From positions 1 through 11,915 of the forward strand of contig CAZYBG010000090.1 in assembly GCA_964645155.1 (NCBI GenBank): a stretch of DNA of 11,915 bases, given 5' to 3'. Origin of the DNA: CAZYBG01 sp964645155. GTDB lineage: Bacteria > Pseudomonadota > Alphaproteobacteria > Rhodobacterales > Rhodobacteraceae. Positions 5,615-11,915 of the stretch are shown one piece after another. Position numbers and translations under genes: made by a program. The notes under the pieces were generated by a model, which saw only the letters and a list, made by a program, of their open reading frames with translations, searched no databases and was not told the DNA's origin. The first letter of the stretch is position 1. Every line of letters starts with the position of its first letter.

Positions 5615-5851
5615 ATGTTCACCATCGAACACGACTTCGACGCAACGGTCATCACCCTCGTCGACGAAGGCGCGCCGCATCTCCAGGAGGATGTCGTCGT
5701 GCAGGCCTTCGAGGATTGCGTGACGGTCGAGCAGCTCGACCCGCGCACCGACACGGTGCAGCGCATCACCTTCTCCCAGGCGCAGCTGCGCGATCTTGCC
5801 GCGGCGATGAACCTGCCCGAAGGGATCTACCGGCTTCGGCCGAAGGCCTGA
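5615..5851 (+). CDS. Conserved-looking hypothetical protein, 78 aa
   Basis: The protein starts MFTIEHDFDATVITLVDEG and includes LQEDVVVQAFEDCVTVEQ and QLRDLAAAMNLPEGIYRL. It is acidic, soluble, without signal peptide or membrane segment. It seems to be a small alpha/beta fold (alternating strand-like and helix-like stretches). It resembles short uncharacterised proteins I associate with Rhodobacterales, but I cannot name a family. The ribosome-binding site is poor (GGTAGG about eight bases upstream). It lies between the divergent peptidase gene and the deacetylase gene 67 bases downstream, and may be co-transcribed with the latter. Confidence 0.75.
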   Translation: MFTIEHDFDATVITLVDEGAPHLQEDVVVQAFEDCVTVEQLDPRTDTVQRITFSQAQLRDLAAAMNLPEGIYRLRPKA

Positions 5852-5918
5852 CGCGGCGGCGCCGCGGCGGCCGGCGGTGCGCCCCGGGGGGCTGCCGCGG
5901 CAACGGAACGGAGAGGCA

Positions 5919-7042
5919 ATGGCGACCGGATTCTACTGGGACGAGCGCTGCTTCTGGCATGCCGGCGGGAACTATGCCTTCACGCTGCCGGCCGGGGGCT
6001 GGTGCAGCCGGGGGCGGGGCTGCCCGAAAGCCCCGAGACGAAGCGGCGGCTGAAGAACCTCCTCGACGCGACAGGGCTGATCGGCGCGCTCGAGCTGCGG
6101 GGCGCTGCGCCGGCGACGGCCGAGGATCTGCGCCGGGTCCATCCGGCGGCCTACCTCGCCCGGTTCAAGGAACTGTCGGACGCCGGCGGCGGCGAGCTTG
6201 GCCTGCGCGCCCCGTTCGGCCGCGGCGGGTTCGAGATCGCCGCGCTGTCGGCCGGGCTTGCCGTCGGCGCCCTGGCCGACGTGCTCGACGGGCGGCTTGC
6301 GAACGCCTACGCGCTGTCGCGCCCGCCGGGGCATCACTGCCTGCCGGATGTCCCGAACGGGTTCTGCCTTCTGGCCAACATCGCCATCGCCGTCGAGGCG
6401 GCGCTGGCGACCGGGCGCGCCGGGCGGATCGCCGTCCTCGACTGGGACGTGCATCACGGCAACGGGACCGAGGCGATCTTCTACGACCGCGCCGAGGTCC
6501 TCACCCTCTCGATCCACCAGGACCGGAACTACCCGCTCGATACCGGCGGCGCCGAGGCGCGGGGCGCCGGGGCAGGCGCCGGGTGCAACATCAACGTGCC
6601 GCTGCCGGCGGGCTGCGGGCACCGCACCTATCTCGAGGCGATGGAGCGGATCGTCCTGCCCGCGCTCCGCGCCTTCCGCCCCGACGCGATCGTCGTGGCC
6701 TGCGGCTACGACGCCGCGGCGGTCGATCCGCTGGGCCGGATGCTCGCGACCGCGGCGACGTTCCGCACGATGACCGCCATGGTGAAAGCCGCGGCGCGCG
6801 ACCTCTGCCAGGGGCGGCTCGTTCTGGTGCACGAGGGCGGCTATTCCGAGGTCTACGTGCCGTTCTGTGGCCATGCCGTGATCGAGGAACTGTCGGGAAG
6901 CGCGATCACCGCCGCCGATCCGCTGGCCGAGACCTTCGCCGCGCGCCAGCCAGACGCCCGTTTCGAGGCCTTTGCGAGCGGGCTGATCGGCGAGATGGCG
7001 GGCGCCCTCGGCCTGGCTGTCGCCGACGCAGATCGCGCTTGA
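5919..7042 (+). CDS. Class II histone deacetylase / acetylpolyamine amidohydrolase family, frameshifted near the start
   Basis: Zinc-dependent deacetylase of the arginase/deacetylase fold; bacterial members remove acetyl groups from small amines or proteins. Numbering below is from a GTG at 6002. Visible motifs are SRPPGHH (H111, H112), DWDVHHGNGT (ligands D149 and H151), GYDAAAVDPLGRM (D237) and HEGGY with the catalytic-type tyrosine. The conserved N-terminus, MATGFYWDERCFWHAGGNYA, is encoded from the ATG at 5919 with GGAGAGG upstream but in a different frame. Joining the two needs one extra base near 6001, turning GGCTGGTGCAG into GGCTGGGTGCAG and giving GGWVQP. The repaired protein is about 374 aa. 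As written, the first frame stops at 6051-6053. Either a sequencing error or a real inactivation explains this; initiation at GTG 6002 would lose the conserved start. Confidence 0.87.
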
Positions 7043-7091
7043 TCCCGGCCGGTCCTTCGCCCAGAGCTTGCGTGACACGAGGAGCCCCGCC

Positions 7092-7127
7092 ATGCCCCCC
7101 GCCATGCCCCCTGCCATGCCCCCTGCG
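7092..7127 (+). repeat. Three 12-bp tandem repeats spanning the nitroreductase start
   Basis: The units are ATGCCCCCCGCC, ATGCCCCCTGCC and ATGCCCCCTGCG. Each encodes Met-Pro-Pro-Ala and carries a start codon, so a change in copy number keeps the frame and simply moves or adds start codons. Confidence 0.9.
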
Positions 7128-7694
7128 AGCCCCGCCGCGCTTGACTTCCTGCTGACCCGCCGGTCGCGGCCGGCCAAGACGCTGACCCTGCCGGTGCCGA
7201 CGGCCGATGAGCTTCGGCCGATCCTGACGGCGGCCGTCCGGGTGCCCGACCACGGCAAGCTCGAGCCCTGGCGGCTTGTCGTCCTGCAACGGGGCGCGCT
7301 GGAGAGGCTCGCGGCGGCGGCGGCCGCGCGTGGCGCCGCCCTTGGCCTCGATCCGGACCGGCTGCAGAAGGGCGTCCTGCAGTTTTCCGATGCTCACCTG
7401 GCCGTTCTGGTGGTATTCGTGCCCCGCCCGACCGAAAAGATACCCCAGATCGAACAGATCCTGTCGGCCGGGGCGGTCTGCCTCTCGCTCCTCAACGCCG
7501 CCCTTGCGGCGGGCTGGGGGGCGAACTGGCTGACCGGCTGGCATGTGCACGATCCGACATTCCGGCGCGAGGCGCTGGGGCTGGCCGAGGGCGAGTGGGT
7601 CGCCGGCATCATCCATATCGGCGCCGAGACCGCGGTGCCGCCGGACCGCCCGCGCCCCGATCTCGACCGGGTCACGACCTGGGTCGAGACATGA
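7092..7694 (+). CDS. Nitroreductase family protein (YdjA-like)
   Basis: A 200-aa FMN-dependent oxidoreductase of the small nitroreductase type. Motifs are LLTRRSRP (residues about 21-27), VPDHGKLEPWR (51-61), GWGANWLTGW (141-150) and IIHIG (173-177), which match the YdjA-like subgroup. The start at 7092 has AGGAG seven bases upstream. A TTG at 7068 in the same frame lacks such support. The first twelve codons are three copies of a 12-bp repeat (ATGCCCCCYGCN), so there are three in-frame ATGs (7092, 7104, 7116) and the true start among them is unsettled. The stop overlaps the next gene by four bases (ATGA), so the two are an operon. The substrate is not predictable from sequence. Confidence 0.92.
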   Translation: MPPAMPPAMPPASPAALDFLLTRRSRPAKTLTLPVPTADELRPILTAAVRVPDHGKLEPWRLVVLQRGALERLAAAAAARGAALGLDPDRLQKGVLQFSDAHLAVLVVFVPRPTEKIPQIEQILSAGAVCLSLLNAALAAGWGANWLTGWHVHDPTFRREALGLAEGEWVAGIIHIGAETAVPPDRPRPDLDRVTTWVET

Positions 7695-8404
7695 TCCTGG
7701 GCGCGTTCCTGAGGGCGCTGGGGCAGGTCGGCGACCGTCGCTTCCGCCGGGTGCTGGTGCTCGGGATCGTGCTCAGCCTGGCGCTGCTCATCGGCGTCTA
7801 CGCGCTCTTTCTCGGTGCGATCCAGGTCCTCGCGCCCGAGACGATCACGGTGCCCTTCGTGGGCGAGGTCGGCGGCCTCGGCACGCTGCTGTCGATCGGA
7901 TCGCTGTTCCTGATGATCGGCCTTTCGGTGTTCCTGATGATGCCCGTGGCCTCGGCCTTCTCGGGGCTGTTTCTCGAGGATGTCGCGGCCGCGGTCGAGG
8001 AACGGCACTACCCCGCGCTGCCGCCGGTGCGCCGCCTGCCGCTTGCCGATTCGCTGATCGACGCGCTCAACTTCTTCGGCGTCATCGTCCTCGCGAACCT
8101 GCTCGCGCTGTTTCTCTACCCGTTCGCGGGGCCGTTCATCCCGGTGGTGTTCTGGGCGGTGAACGGCTTCCTGCTCGGCCGGGAGTACTTCCAGCTGGTC
8201 GCCATGCGCCGGCTCGGCCGCGACGGCGCGCGGGAGCTGCGCCGCCGTCACGCCGGCAAGGTGTGGCTGGCCGGCACGCTGATGGCGGCGCCGCTCTCGG
8301 TGCCGATCCTCAATCTCGCGATCCCCGTCCTCGGCGTCGCGACGTTCACGCACCTGTTTCATGCGCTGCCGGGGGCAGCCGCTCCCGCCAGTCGAAATCC
8401 CTGA
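7691..8404 (+). CDS. EI24 domain-containing (CysZ-like) integral membrane protein
   Basis: A 237-aa inner-membrane protein. Hydrophobic segments lie at about residues 20-45, 63-93, 127-163 and 195-222. The family motif NGFLLGREYFQLVAMRR follows the third (158-174), and NFFGVIVLANLLALFLYP lies before it. EI24/CysZ relatives include sulphate permeases, but most alphaproteobacterial members have no known substrate. The ATG at 7691 overlaps the nitroreductase stop (ATGA), implying coupling. The last 59 bases overlap the convergent DUF1467 gene, so the C-terminal tail is poorly constrained and hydrophilic. Confidence 0.9.
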   Translation: MILGAFLRALGQVGDRRFRRVLVLGIVLSLALLIGVYALFLGAIQVLAPETITVPFVGEVGGLGTLLSIGSLFLMIGLSVFLMMPVASAFSGLFLEDVAAAVEERHYPALPPVRRLPLADSLIDALNFFGVIVLANLLALFLYPFAGPFIPVVFWAVNGFLLGREYFQLVAMRRLGRDGARELRRRHAGKVWLAGTLMAAPLSVPILNLAIPVLGVATFTHLFHALPGAAAPASRNP

Positions 8405-8636
8405 CCTCGATCACGCCCGACAGGATCACCGCCGTCGCCACCGTCCAGATCGCCGTCGCGACGAGGGTGGCGATGCGGAGCTTCCGGCCCATCTGCGCAT
8501 CGCTCGGCGCGCCCTCGGGGGTGCCGGGCACGACCTCGCCGGCATCGCCCTGCGTCACCAGCCGCAGCGGCAGCACGATGAACAGCACCATGAACCAGAT
8601 GACCGCGTAGAGGACGATCGCCGAGGTGATCGACAT
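8346..8636 (-). CDS. DUF1467 family small membrane protein
   Basis: A 96-aa protein with two transmembrane helices: residues about 5-24 (SAIVLYAVIWFMVLFIVLPL) and 55-75. Between them is a short loop with LRLVTQGDAGEVVPGTPEG AP. This is the DUF1467 signature (WFxxLFxVLPLxxxTQ, then GxxxGxPxxA). Function is unknown. The ATG at 8636 shares one base with the mce stop (TGATG), so it is translated as the second gene of that pair. Its 3' end overlaps the convergent EI24 gene by 59 bases. Confidence 0.9.
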   Translation of the reverse strand: MSITSAIVLYAVIWFMVLFIVLPLRLVTQGDAGEVVPGTPEGAPSDAQMGRKLRIATLVATAIWTVATAVILSGVIEVRDFDWRERLPPAAHETGA

Positions 8637-9040
8637 CAGGCCTGTTCCAGTTCGATCAGGCAGCCGGCGAAGTCCTTGGGGTGCAGGAACAGGACGGGCT
8701 TGCCATGGGCGCCGATCCTCGGCGCCCCGTCGCCCAGCACGCGGGCGCCCGCCGCGCCCAGCCGGTCGCGGGCGGCGAGGATGTCGTCGACTTCGTAGCA
8801 GACATGGTGGATGCCGCCCGCCGGGTTCTTCCGAAGAAAGGCCGCGATCGGCGAGCCCTCGCCCAGCGGGTGCAGCAGCTCGATCTTGGTGTTCGGCAGT
8901 TCGATGAACACGACGGTGACGCCATGGGCGGGTTCGTCCTGCGGCGGGCCGACCCGGGCGCCCAGCGTCTCGCGGTACTGCGCCGCGGCGGCGACGAGGT
9001 CGGGGACGGCGATCGCCACGTGGTTCAGGCGTCCGATCAT
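8636..9040 (-). CDS. mce: Methylmalonyl-CoA epimerase
   Basis: This 134-aa enzyme of the vicinal oxygen chelate fold interconverts (2R)- and (2S)-methylmalonyl-CoA in propionyl-CoA breakdown, feeding succinyl-CoA to the TCA cycle. Two beta-alpha-beta-beta-beta modules are visible. The first starts RLNHVAIAVPDL (H7) and the second GGIHHVCYEVDD (H79). Candidate metal ligands are H7, E54 or its neighbour in TKIELLHPLG, H79 and E130 in CLIELEQA; other family members use His/Gln/His/Glu. The start at 9040 has GGGAG eight bases upstream. Length is normal. It lies divergent to the receiver gene and is coupled to the DUF1467 gene. Confidence 0.95.
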   Translation of the reverse strand: MIGRLNHVAIAVPDLVAAAAQYRETLGARVGPPQDEPAHGVTVVFIELPNTKIELLHPLGEGSPIAAFLRKNPAGGIHHVCYEVDDILAARDRLGAAGARVLGDGAPRIGAHGKPVLFLHPKDFAGCLIELEQA

Positions 9041-9108
9041 CGGCGGGGCTCCCGGGGGCTGTGCGGCGGTTATGCGGCGCCGCCCCGCGCGCCGCAACCC
9101 CCGGAGCG

Positions 9109-9123
9109 TTAACCGCACGTTAG
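9109..9123 (+). promoter_or_regulatory. CtrA-like site upstream of the receiver gene
   Basis: TTAACCGCACGTTAG reads as TTAA, seven bases, TTAG. The CtrA full site is TTAA-N7-TTAA, so this is one base off. It lies about 48 bases before the receiver ATG. If TTAACC (9109-9114) is the -35, CGATCT at 9132-9137 follows after 17 bases as a weak -10. It is also 69 bases upstream of mce on the other side. Confidence 0.35.
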
Positions 9124-9171
9124 GCAAGGGGCGATCTACTTCGTCTCCGCGTGTCGTTCCGAGGTGCTGCC

Positions 9172-9906
9172 ATGCCCGACTTCCCCCCGCCGCTGTCCGC
9201 CACCCCGTCGGCCGGGCGTCCGCTCGCCGGCGTGACGCTCCTGCTGGTCGAGGACAGCCGCTTCGCGAGCGAGGCGGTGCGGCTGCTCTGCCTGCGGTCG
9301 GGGGCGCGGATCCGGCGCGCCGATTCGCTCCGCGCGGCCGAGCGACACCTGGCCACCTACCGGCCCACCGCGGTCCTGGTCGACCTCGGCCTGCCGGACG
9401 GCTCGGGGCTAGACCTCGTCGCCCGGCTCGCGGCGGCGCGGCCACGCCTGCCGGCGATCCTCGCCACGTCCGGCGACACCGCTCTCGAGGCCGCGGCGCT
9501 GGCGGCCGGGGCCGCCGCCTTCCTGCCGAAGCCGGTCGCCGGCGTCGCCGCGTTCCAGGCCGCCGTCCTCGGCGCGCTCGGCGGCGACCGCGGCCTGCTC
9601 GATGGCGCACCGCAGGCGGCGGTGGTGGTGCCCGACAGGCTGGCCCTTCGCGAGGATCTCTGCGTGGCGGCCGGTCTCATCGGGGCTGCCGCGGCGGACC
9701 CTCCGGCGGCCTACGCCGCGCGTTTCCTCGCCAGCGTCGCGCGGGCGGCCGAAGATGCGCGGCTCGCCGACGCGGCGGCGGCGCTCGCCGAGGCGATCGA
9801 GGCTGGCGCCGACGACACCGTGCCAAGGGCGCAGGTCGCCGGCATGATCGCCGATCGCCTCGCCGCGGTGCCCCCGGCCGGGCCGGGCGACCGCCGCATC
9901 GCCTGA
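9172..9906 (+). CDS. Response regulator receiver protein with uncharacterised C-terminal region
   Basis: A 244-aa protein. The receiver domain spans about residues 20-140, with the acidic pair E27-D28 (LLLVEDS), phospho-acceptor D71 (AVLVDLGLPDGSG), S100 (LATSGD) and K120 (FLPKPV). All required receiver residues are present. The remaining ~100 residues are alanine-rich helices (for example ADAAAALAEAIEAGADD). I recognise no DNA-binding, GGDEF or phosphotransfer histidine there, so output is unknown, perhaps protein-protein contact. The ATG at 9172 has GAGG seven bases upstream; an in-frame GTG at 9151 is less likely. No histidine kinase gene is nearby, so it is an orphan regulator. Confidence 0.87.
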   Translation: MPDFPPPLSATPSAGRPLAGVTLLLVEDSRFASEAVRLLCLRSGARIRRADSLRAAERHLATYRPTAVLVDLGLPDGSGLDLVARLAAARPRLPAILATSGDTALEAAALAAGAAAFLPKPVAGVAAFQAAVLGALGGDRGLLDGAPQAAVVVPDRLALREDLCVAAGLIGAAAADPPAAYAARFLASVARAAEDARLADAAAALAEAIEAGADDTVPRAQVAGMIADRLAAVPPAGPGDRRIA

Positions 9907-9908
9907 CG

Positions 9909-9956
9909 GCCCATCCGCTCGGCCATCCGCTCGGCCGTCCGCTCAGCCGTCCGCCA
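9909..9956. repeat. Four 12-bp tandem repeats between the receiver and acetyltransferase genes
   Basis: Units of the form GGCC(A/G)TCCGCTC occur four times with slight changes (9909, 9921, 9933, 9945). The array fills the gap between the convergent stops at 9906 and 9943-9945 and includes the acetyltransferase stop codon, so the C-terminal end of that gene was probably set by repeat change. Confidence 0.85.
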
Positions 9957-10698
9957 GCGCTGGATCGCGTGCGGCGAGGAGCGGCTGGGTCAGCGCCGAG
10001 AGCGGGCGCCGCTGCCGGCCCGCACCGTCAAAGTTCGCGGGGTCGAGCCAGGCGCGGAAGGCGGCGCGCAGGGCCGGCCACTCGCCGTCGATCGCGGCGA
10101 ACCAGGCGGTGTCGCGGTTCCGGCCGCGCACCACCGTCGCCTGCCGGAAGACCCCTTCGTGGGAAAGCCCCAGCCGCTCGGCGGCGCGGCGCGACGGCAG
10201 GTTCAGCGCGTTGCACTTCCATTCGAACCGCCGGTAGCCGGCGCCGAACGCCCAGTCCATCATCAGGAACCACGCCTCCGTCGCCGCGCGGGTGCGCTGC
10301 AGCAGGGGCGAGAGCGCGATGTGGCCAAGCTCGATCGAGCCGGCCTCCGGCGCGATGCGCAGGAAGCTCGCGACCCCGCCCGCGACCCCGCCCGCGACCC
10401 CGGCGGCGCGCCCGGCAGCGGCCCCGGCGCCGAGATCGCGGAGCGCGAAGAAGAGCGGGTCGTCGCCCGCCGCGGTCGCGGCGATCCAGTCGCCATAGGC
10501 TCCGGCCGACGCGAAGGGACCGTAGGGCAGCCAGCGCCAGACCTCGCCCGCGCCGGCAAAGGCGGCGTGAAGCTCGGCCGCGTGGTGCCGCGCCAGCGGT
10601 TCGAGCCGGACATGCCGCCCCTCGATCGGCGCCCGGGGCGGTGCCGGCGGCGGCGTCCAGCCGACCAGAAGCGCATCCGGGTCACGCAAGGACGGCAT
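9943..10698 (-). CDS. GNAT family N-acetyltransferase (RimJ/RimL-like)
   Basis: A 251-aa acetyl-CoA-dependent acetyltransferase. The N-terminal strand reads GRHVRLEPLARHHAAELHAA (residues about 28-47). WRWLPYGPF (54-62) is typical of this subgroup. The acetyl-CoA loop region is ALSPLLQRTRAATEA (128-142), followed by FEWKCNALNLPSRRAAERLG (158-177) and FRQATVVRGRNRDTAWF. The family acetylates protein N-termini or small molecules; the substrate is not evident. An inserted run GVAGGVAGGVA (100-110) comes from a 12-bp repeat array and sits in the hairpin before strand SFLRI. The gene starts 24 bases after the pyrG stop on the same strand and may share its transcript. The start at 10698 has only a weak ribosome-binding site. 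Confidence 0.9.
   Translation of the reverse strand: MPSLRDPDALLVGWTPPPAPPRAPIEGRHVRLEPLARHHAAELHAAFAGAGEVWRWLPYGPFASAGAYGDWIAATAAGDDPLFFALRDLGAGAAAGRAAGVAGGVAGGVASFLRIAPEAGSIELGHIALSPLLQRTRAATEAWFLMMDWAFGAGYRRFEWKCNALNLPSRRAAERLGLSHEGVFRQATVVRGRNRDTAWFAAIDGEWPALRAAFRAWLDPANFDGAGRQRRPLSALTQPLLAARDPALADG
10369..10404. repeat. Three 12-bp tandem repeats inside the acetyltransferase gene
   Basis: CGCGACCCCGCC occurs at 10369 and 10381, and CGCGACCCCGGC at 10393. Read on the coding strand they give the repeated tetrapeptide GVAG. Because the unit is a multiple of three, copy-number changes keep the reading frame. Confidence 0.9.
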
Positions 10699-10722
10699 CG
10701 CCGCACCGGTTCCGCCCGGCCG

Positions 10723-11915
10723 TCATACCAGCCGGCTCACATCCTTCGCCGCCCGCACGAAATCGGCGAACAGGGGGTGCGGCGCGAAGGGCTTCGACTT
10801 CAGCTCGGGGTGGAACTGCACGCCGATGAACCAGGGATGGCGGTCGATCTCGACGATCTCGGGCAGCCGCCCGTCGGGGCTCATGCCCGAGAACCTGAGC
10901 CCGCAGGCCTCGAGCCTGTCGCGGTACTTGATGTCGACCTCGTAGCGGTGGCGGTGGCGCTCCTCGATGGTCGGGGCCGCATAGACCGCGGCCACCTTCG
11001 AGCCGGGCGCGAGCAGCGCGGTATAGGCGCCGAGCCGCATCGTCCCGCCCTTGTCGTCGCCGATCTTCCGCGCGACCGTCCGGTTTCCCTGCACCCATTC
11101 CTTGAGGTGATAGACGACCGGCGTGAACCGCCGCCGGCCCGCCTCGTGGTCGAACTCCTCCGATCCCGCATCCTTCAGCCCGGCGAGGTTCCGCGCCGCC
11201 TCGATCACCGCCATCTGCATCCCCAGGCAGATGCCGAGATAGGGCACCTCGCGCTCGCGCGCGAACTGTGCGGCGCGGATCATCCCCTCGGTGCCGCGCT
11301 CGCCAAAGCCGCCCGGCACCAGGATCGCGTGGAACCCGTCGAGATAGGGCGCGGGATCCTCGCGCTCGAAGATCTCGCTGTCGACCCATTCGGCCTTGAC
11401 CCGCACGCGATGCGCCATGCCGCCATGGGTCAGCGCCTCGGCGATCGACTTGTAGGCATCCTCGAGCTGGGTGTACTTGCCGACCACCGCGACCCGCACC
11501 TCGCCCTCGGCATGGGTCAGCCGGTCCATCACGTCCTGCCAGCGGCGCAGGTCGGGGCGCGGCGCGGGCGAGATCATGAACGCGTCGAGCACGGCCTGGT
11601 CGAGCCCCTCGCGGTGATAGGCCAGCGGCGCCTCGTAGATCGAGGCGAGGTCGAGCGCGGCGATCACCGCCTCCTTCCGCACGTTGCAGAACAGCGCGTC
11701 GGGCTCGATGCCGATGGCGCGCAGCTCCTTCACCGAATGCTGTGTGGGCTTGGTCTTCAGCTCGCCCGAGGCGGTGATGTAGGGCAGCAGCGTCAGGTGC
11801 ATGAAGATGCACTGGCCGCGCGGCCGCTCCTGCGCGAACTGGCGGATCGCCTCGAAGAAGGGAAGCCCCTCAATGTCGCCGACCGTGCCGCCGATCTCGC
11901 ACAGCATGAAATCGA
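10723..11915 (-). CDS. pyrG: CTP synthase (5' end beyond the window)
   Basis: CTP synthase makes CTP from UTP, ATP and glutamine, the last step of pyrimidine nucleotide synthesis. About 397 codons are present; the family is about 545 aa, so some 150 N-terminal residues lie to the right. The sequence begins within DFMLCEIGGTVGDIEG of the synthetase domain. The linker is followed by the glutamine amidotransferase domain, which has PGGFGERGTEG, the nucleophile in LGICLGMQ, and FHPE near the end. These give a Cys-His-Glu triad at C227, H366 and E368, counting from the Met at 11907. The C-terminus VSRLV is normal. No defects are seen. An acetyltransferase gene follows at 24 bases. Confidence 0.98.
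   Translation of the reverse strand, partial: DFMLCEIGGTVGDIEGLPFFEAIRQFAQERPRGQCIFMHLTLLPYITASGELKTKPTQHSVKELRAIGIEPDALFCNVRKEAVIAALDLASIYEAPLAYHREGLDQAVLDAFMISPAPRPDLRRWQDVMDRLTHAEGEVRVAVVGKYTQLEDAYKSIAEALTHGGMAHRVRVKAEWVDSEIFEREDPAPYLDGFHAILVPGGFGERGTEGMIRAAQFAREREVPYLGICLGMQMAVIEAARNLAGLKDAGSEEFDHEAGRRRFTPVVYHLKEWVQGNRTVARKIGDDKGGTMRLGAYTALLAPGSKVAAVYAAPTIEERHRHRYEVDIKYRDRLEACGLRFSGMSPDGRLPEIVEIDRHPWFIGVQFHPELKSKPFAPHPLFADFVRAAKDVSRLV

Noticed and set aside
6002..7042. GTG at 6002 as the genuine start of the deacetylase
   Set aside because: It would remove the conserved FYWDERCFWHAGGNYA segment, which is encoded just upstream with a good ribosome-binding site in the other frame.
5716..7155. 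479-codon plus-strand ORF over the deacetylase
   Set aside because: It is out of frame with the conserved deacetylase motifs and is arginine-rich, as expected of a shadow frame.
5972..7258. 428-codon minus-strand ORF opposite the deacetylase and nitroreductase
   Set aside because: It is antisense to both genes, with no recognisable motif.
7394..8362. 322-codon minus-strand ORF rich in charged residues
   Set aside because: It lies opposite the nitroreductase and the EI24 membrane protein; the Arg/Glu/Gln-rich sequence is the complement of hydrophobic codons.
8811..10829. 672-codon plus-strand ORF
   Set aside because: It crosses mce, the receiver gene, the acetyltransferase and pyrG in wrong frames or strands; it is a compositional artefact.

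Overview
The window looks like alphaproteobacterial chromosome, most likely Rhodobacterales/Paracoccaceae-like. It is GC-rich (roughly 70% by eye outside the first 250 bases). It carries a tRNA-Phe, pyrG, a methylmalonyl-CoA epimerase followed by a DUF1467 gene, a DUF6455 gene, a perfect FNR/FnrL-type box and a CtrA-like site. All assignments come from reading translated motifs; no database search was run.

Bases 1-4020 are an eroded accessory region. It begins with an IS21-type terminus (1-54) joined to the tail of a small, less GC-rich gene, possibly an immunity protein. Next comes a fragment of an RHS/YD-repeat core (about 318-636), cut by a remnant of an IS481-family transposase (637-795). 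A structurally complete IS21-family element follows (818-3021; istA and istB on the minus strand, 52-bp multi-repeat ends). Then comes a second RHS fragment (about 3060-3212). The last ~800 bases hold no gene I can support. The two RHS pieces are adjacent segments of one RHS core, yet they lie in reversed order, so this is probably the scar of a tandem RHS toxin locus.

A tRNA-Phe(GAA) gene (4021-4095, minus) marks the boundary. Its 3' end faces the accessory region, the usual orientation for island insertion at a tRNA. The other side looks like stable chromosome.

Bases 4209-5851 hold a DUF6455 four-cysteine protein, a tiny upstream ORF (55 aa) coupled to it by an ATGA overlap, a perfect TTGAT-N4-ATCAA box placed as in a class II FNR promoter, an M48-type lipoprotein peptidase, and a divergent 78-aa conserved-looking protein. 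Bases 5919-8404 (plus) carry a class II histone-deacetylase-like gene with a one-base frameshift near its start, a nitroreductase and an EI24 membrane protein; the last two overlap by ATGA. Bases 8346-9040 (minus) carry mce and a DUF1467 membrane protein, translationally coupled. A receiver-domain protein is divergent from mce behind a CtrA-like site. A GNAT acetyltransferase and the 5'-truncated pyrG complete the window on the minus strand.

The main points for follow-up are the FNR-box/55-aa ORF/DUF6455 unit, the inverted order of the RHS pieces, the frameshift in the deacetylase, and three separate short arrays of 12-bp tandem repeats that lie in or next to coding ends.
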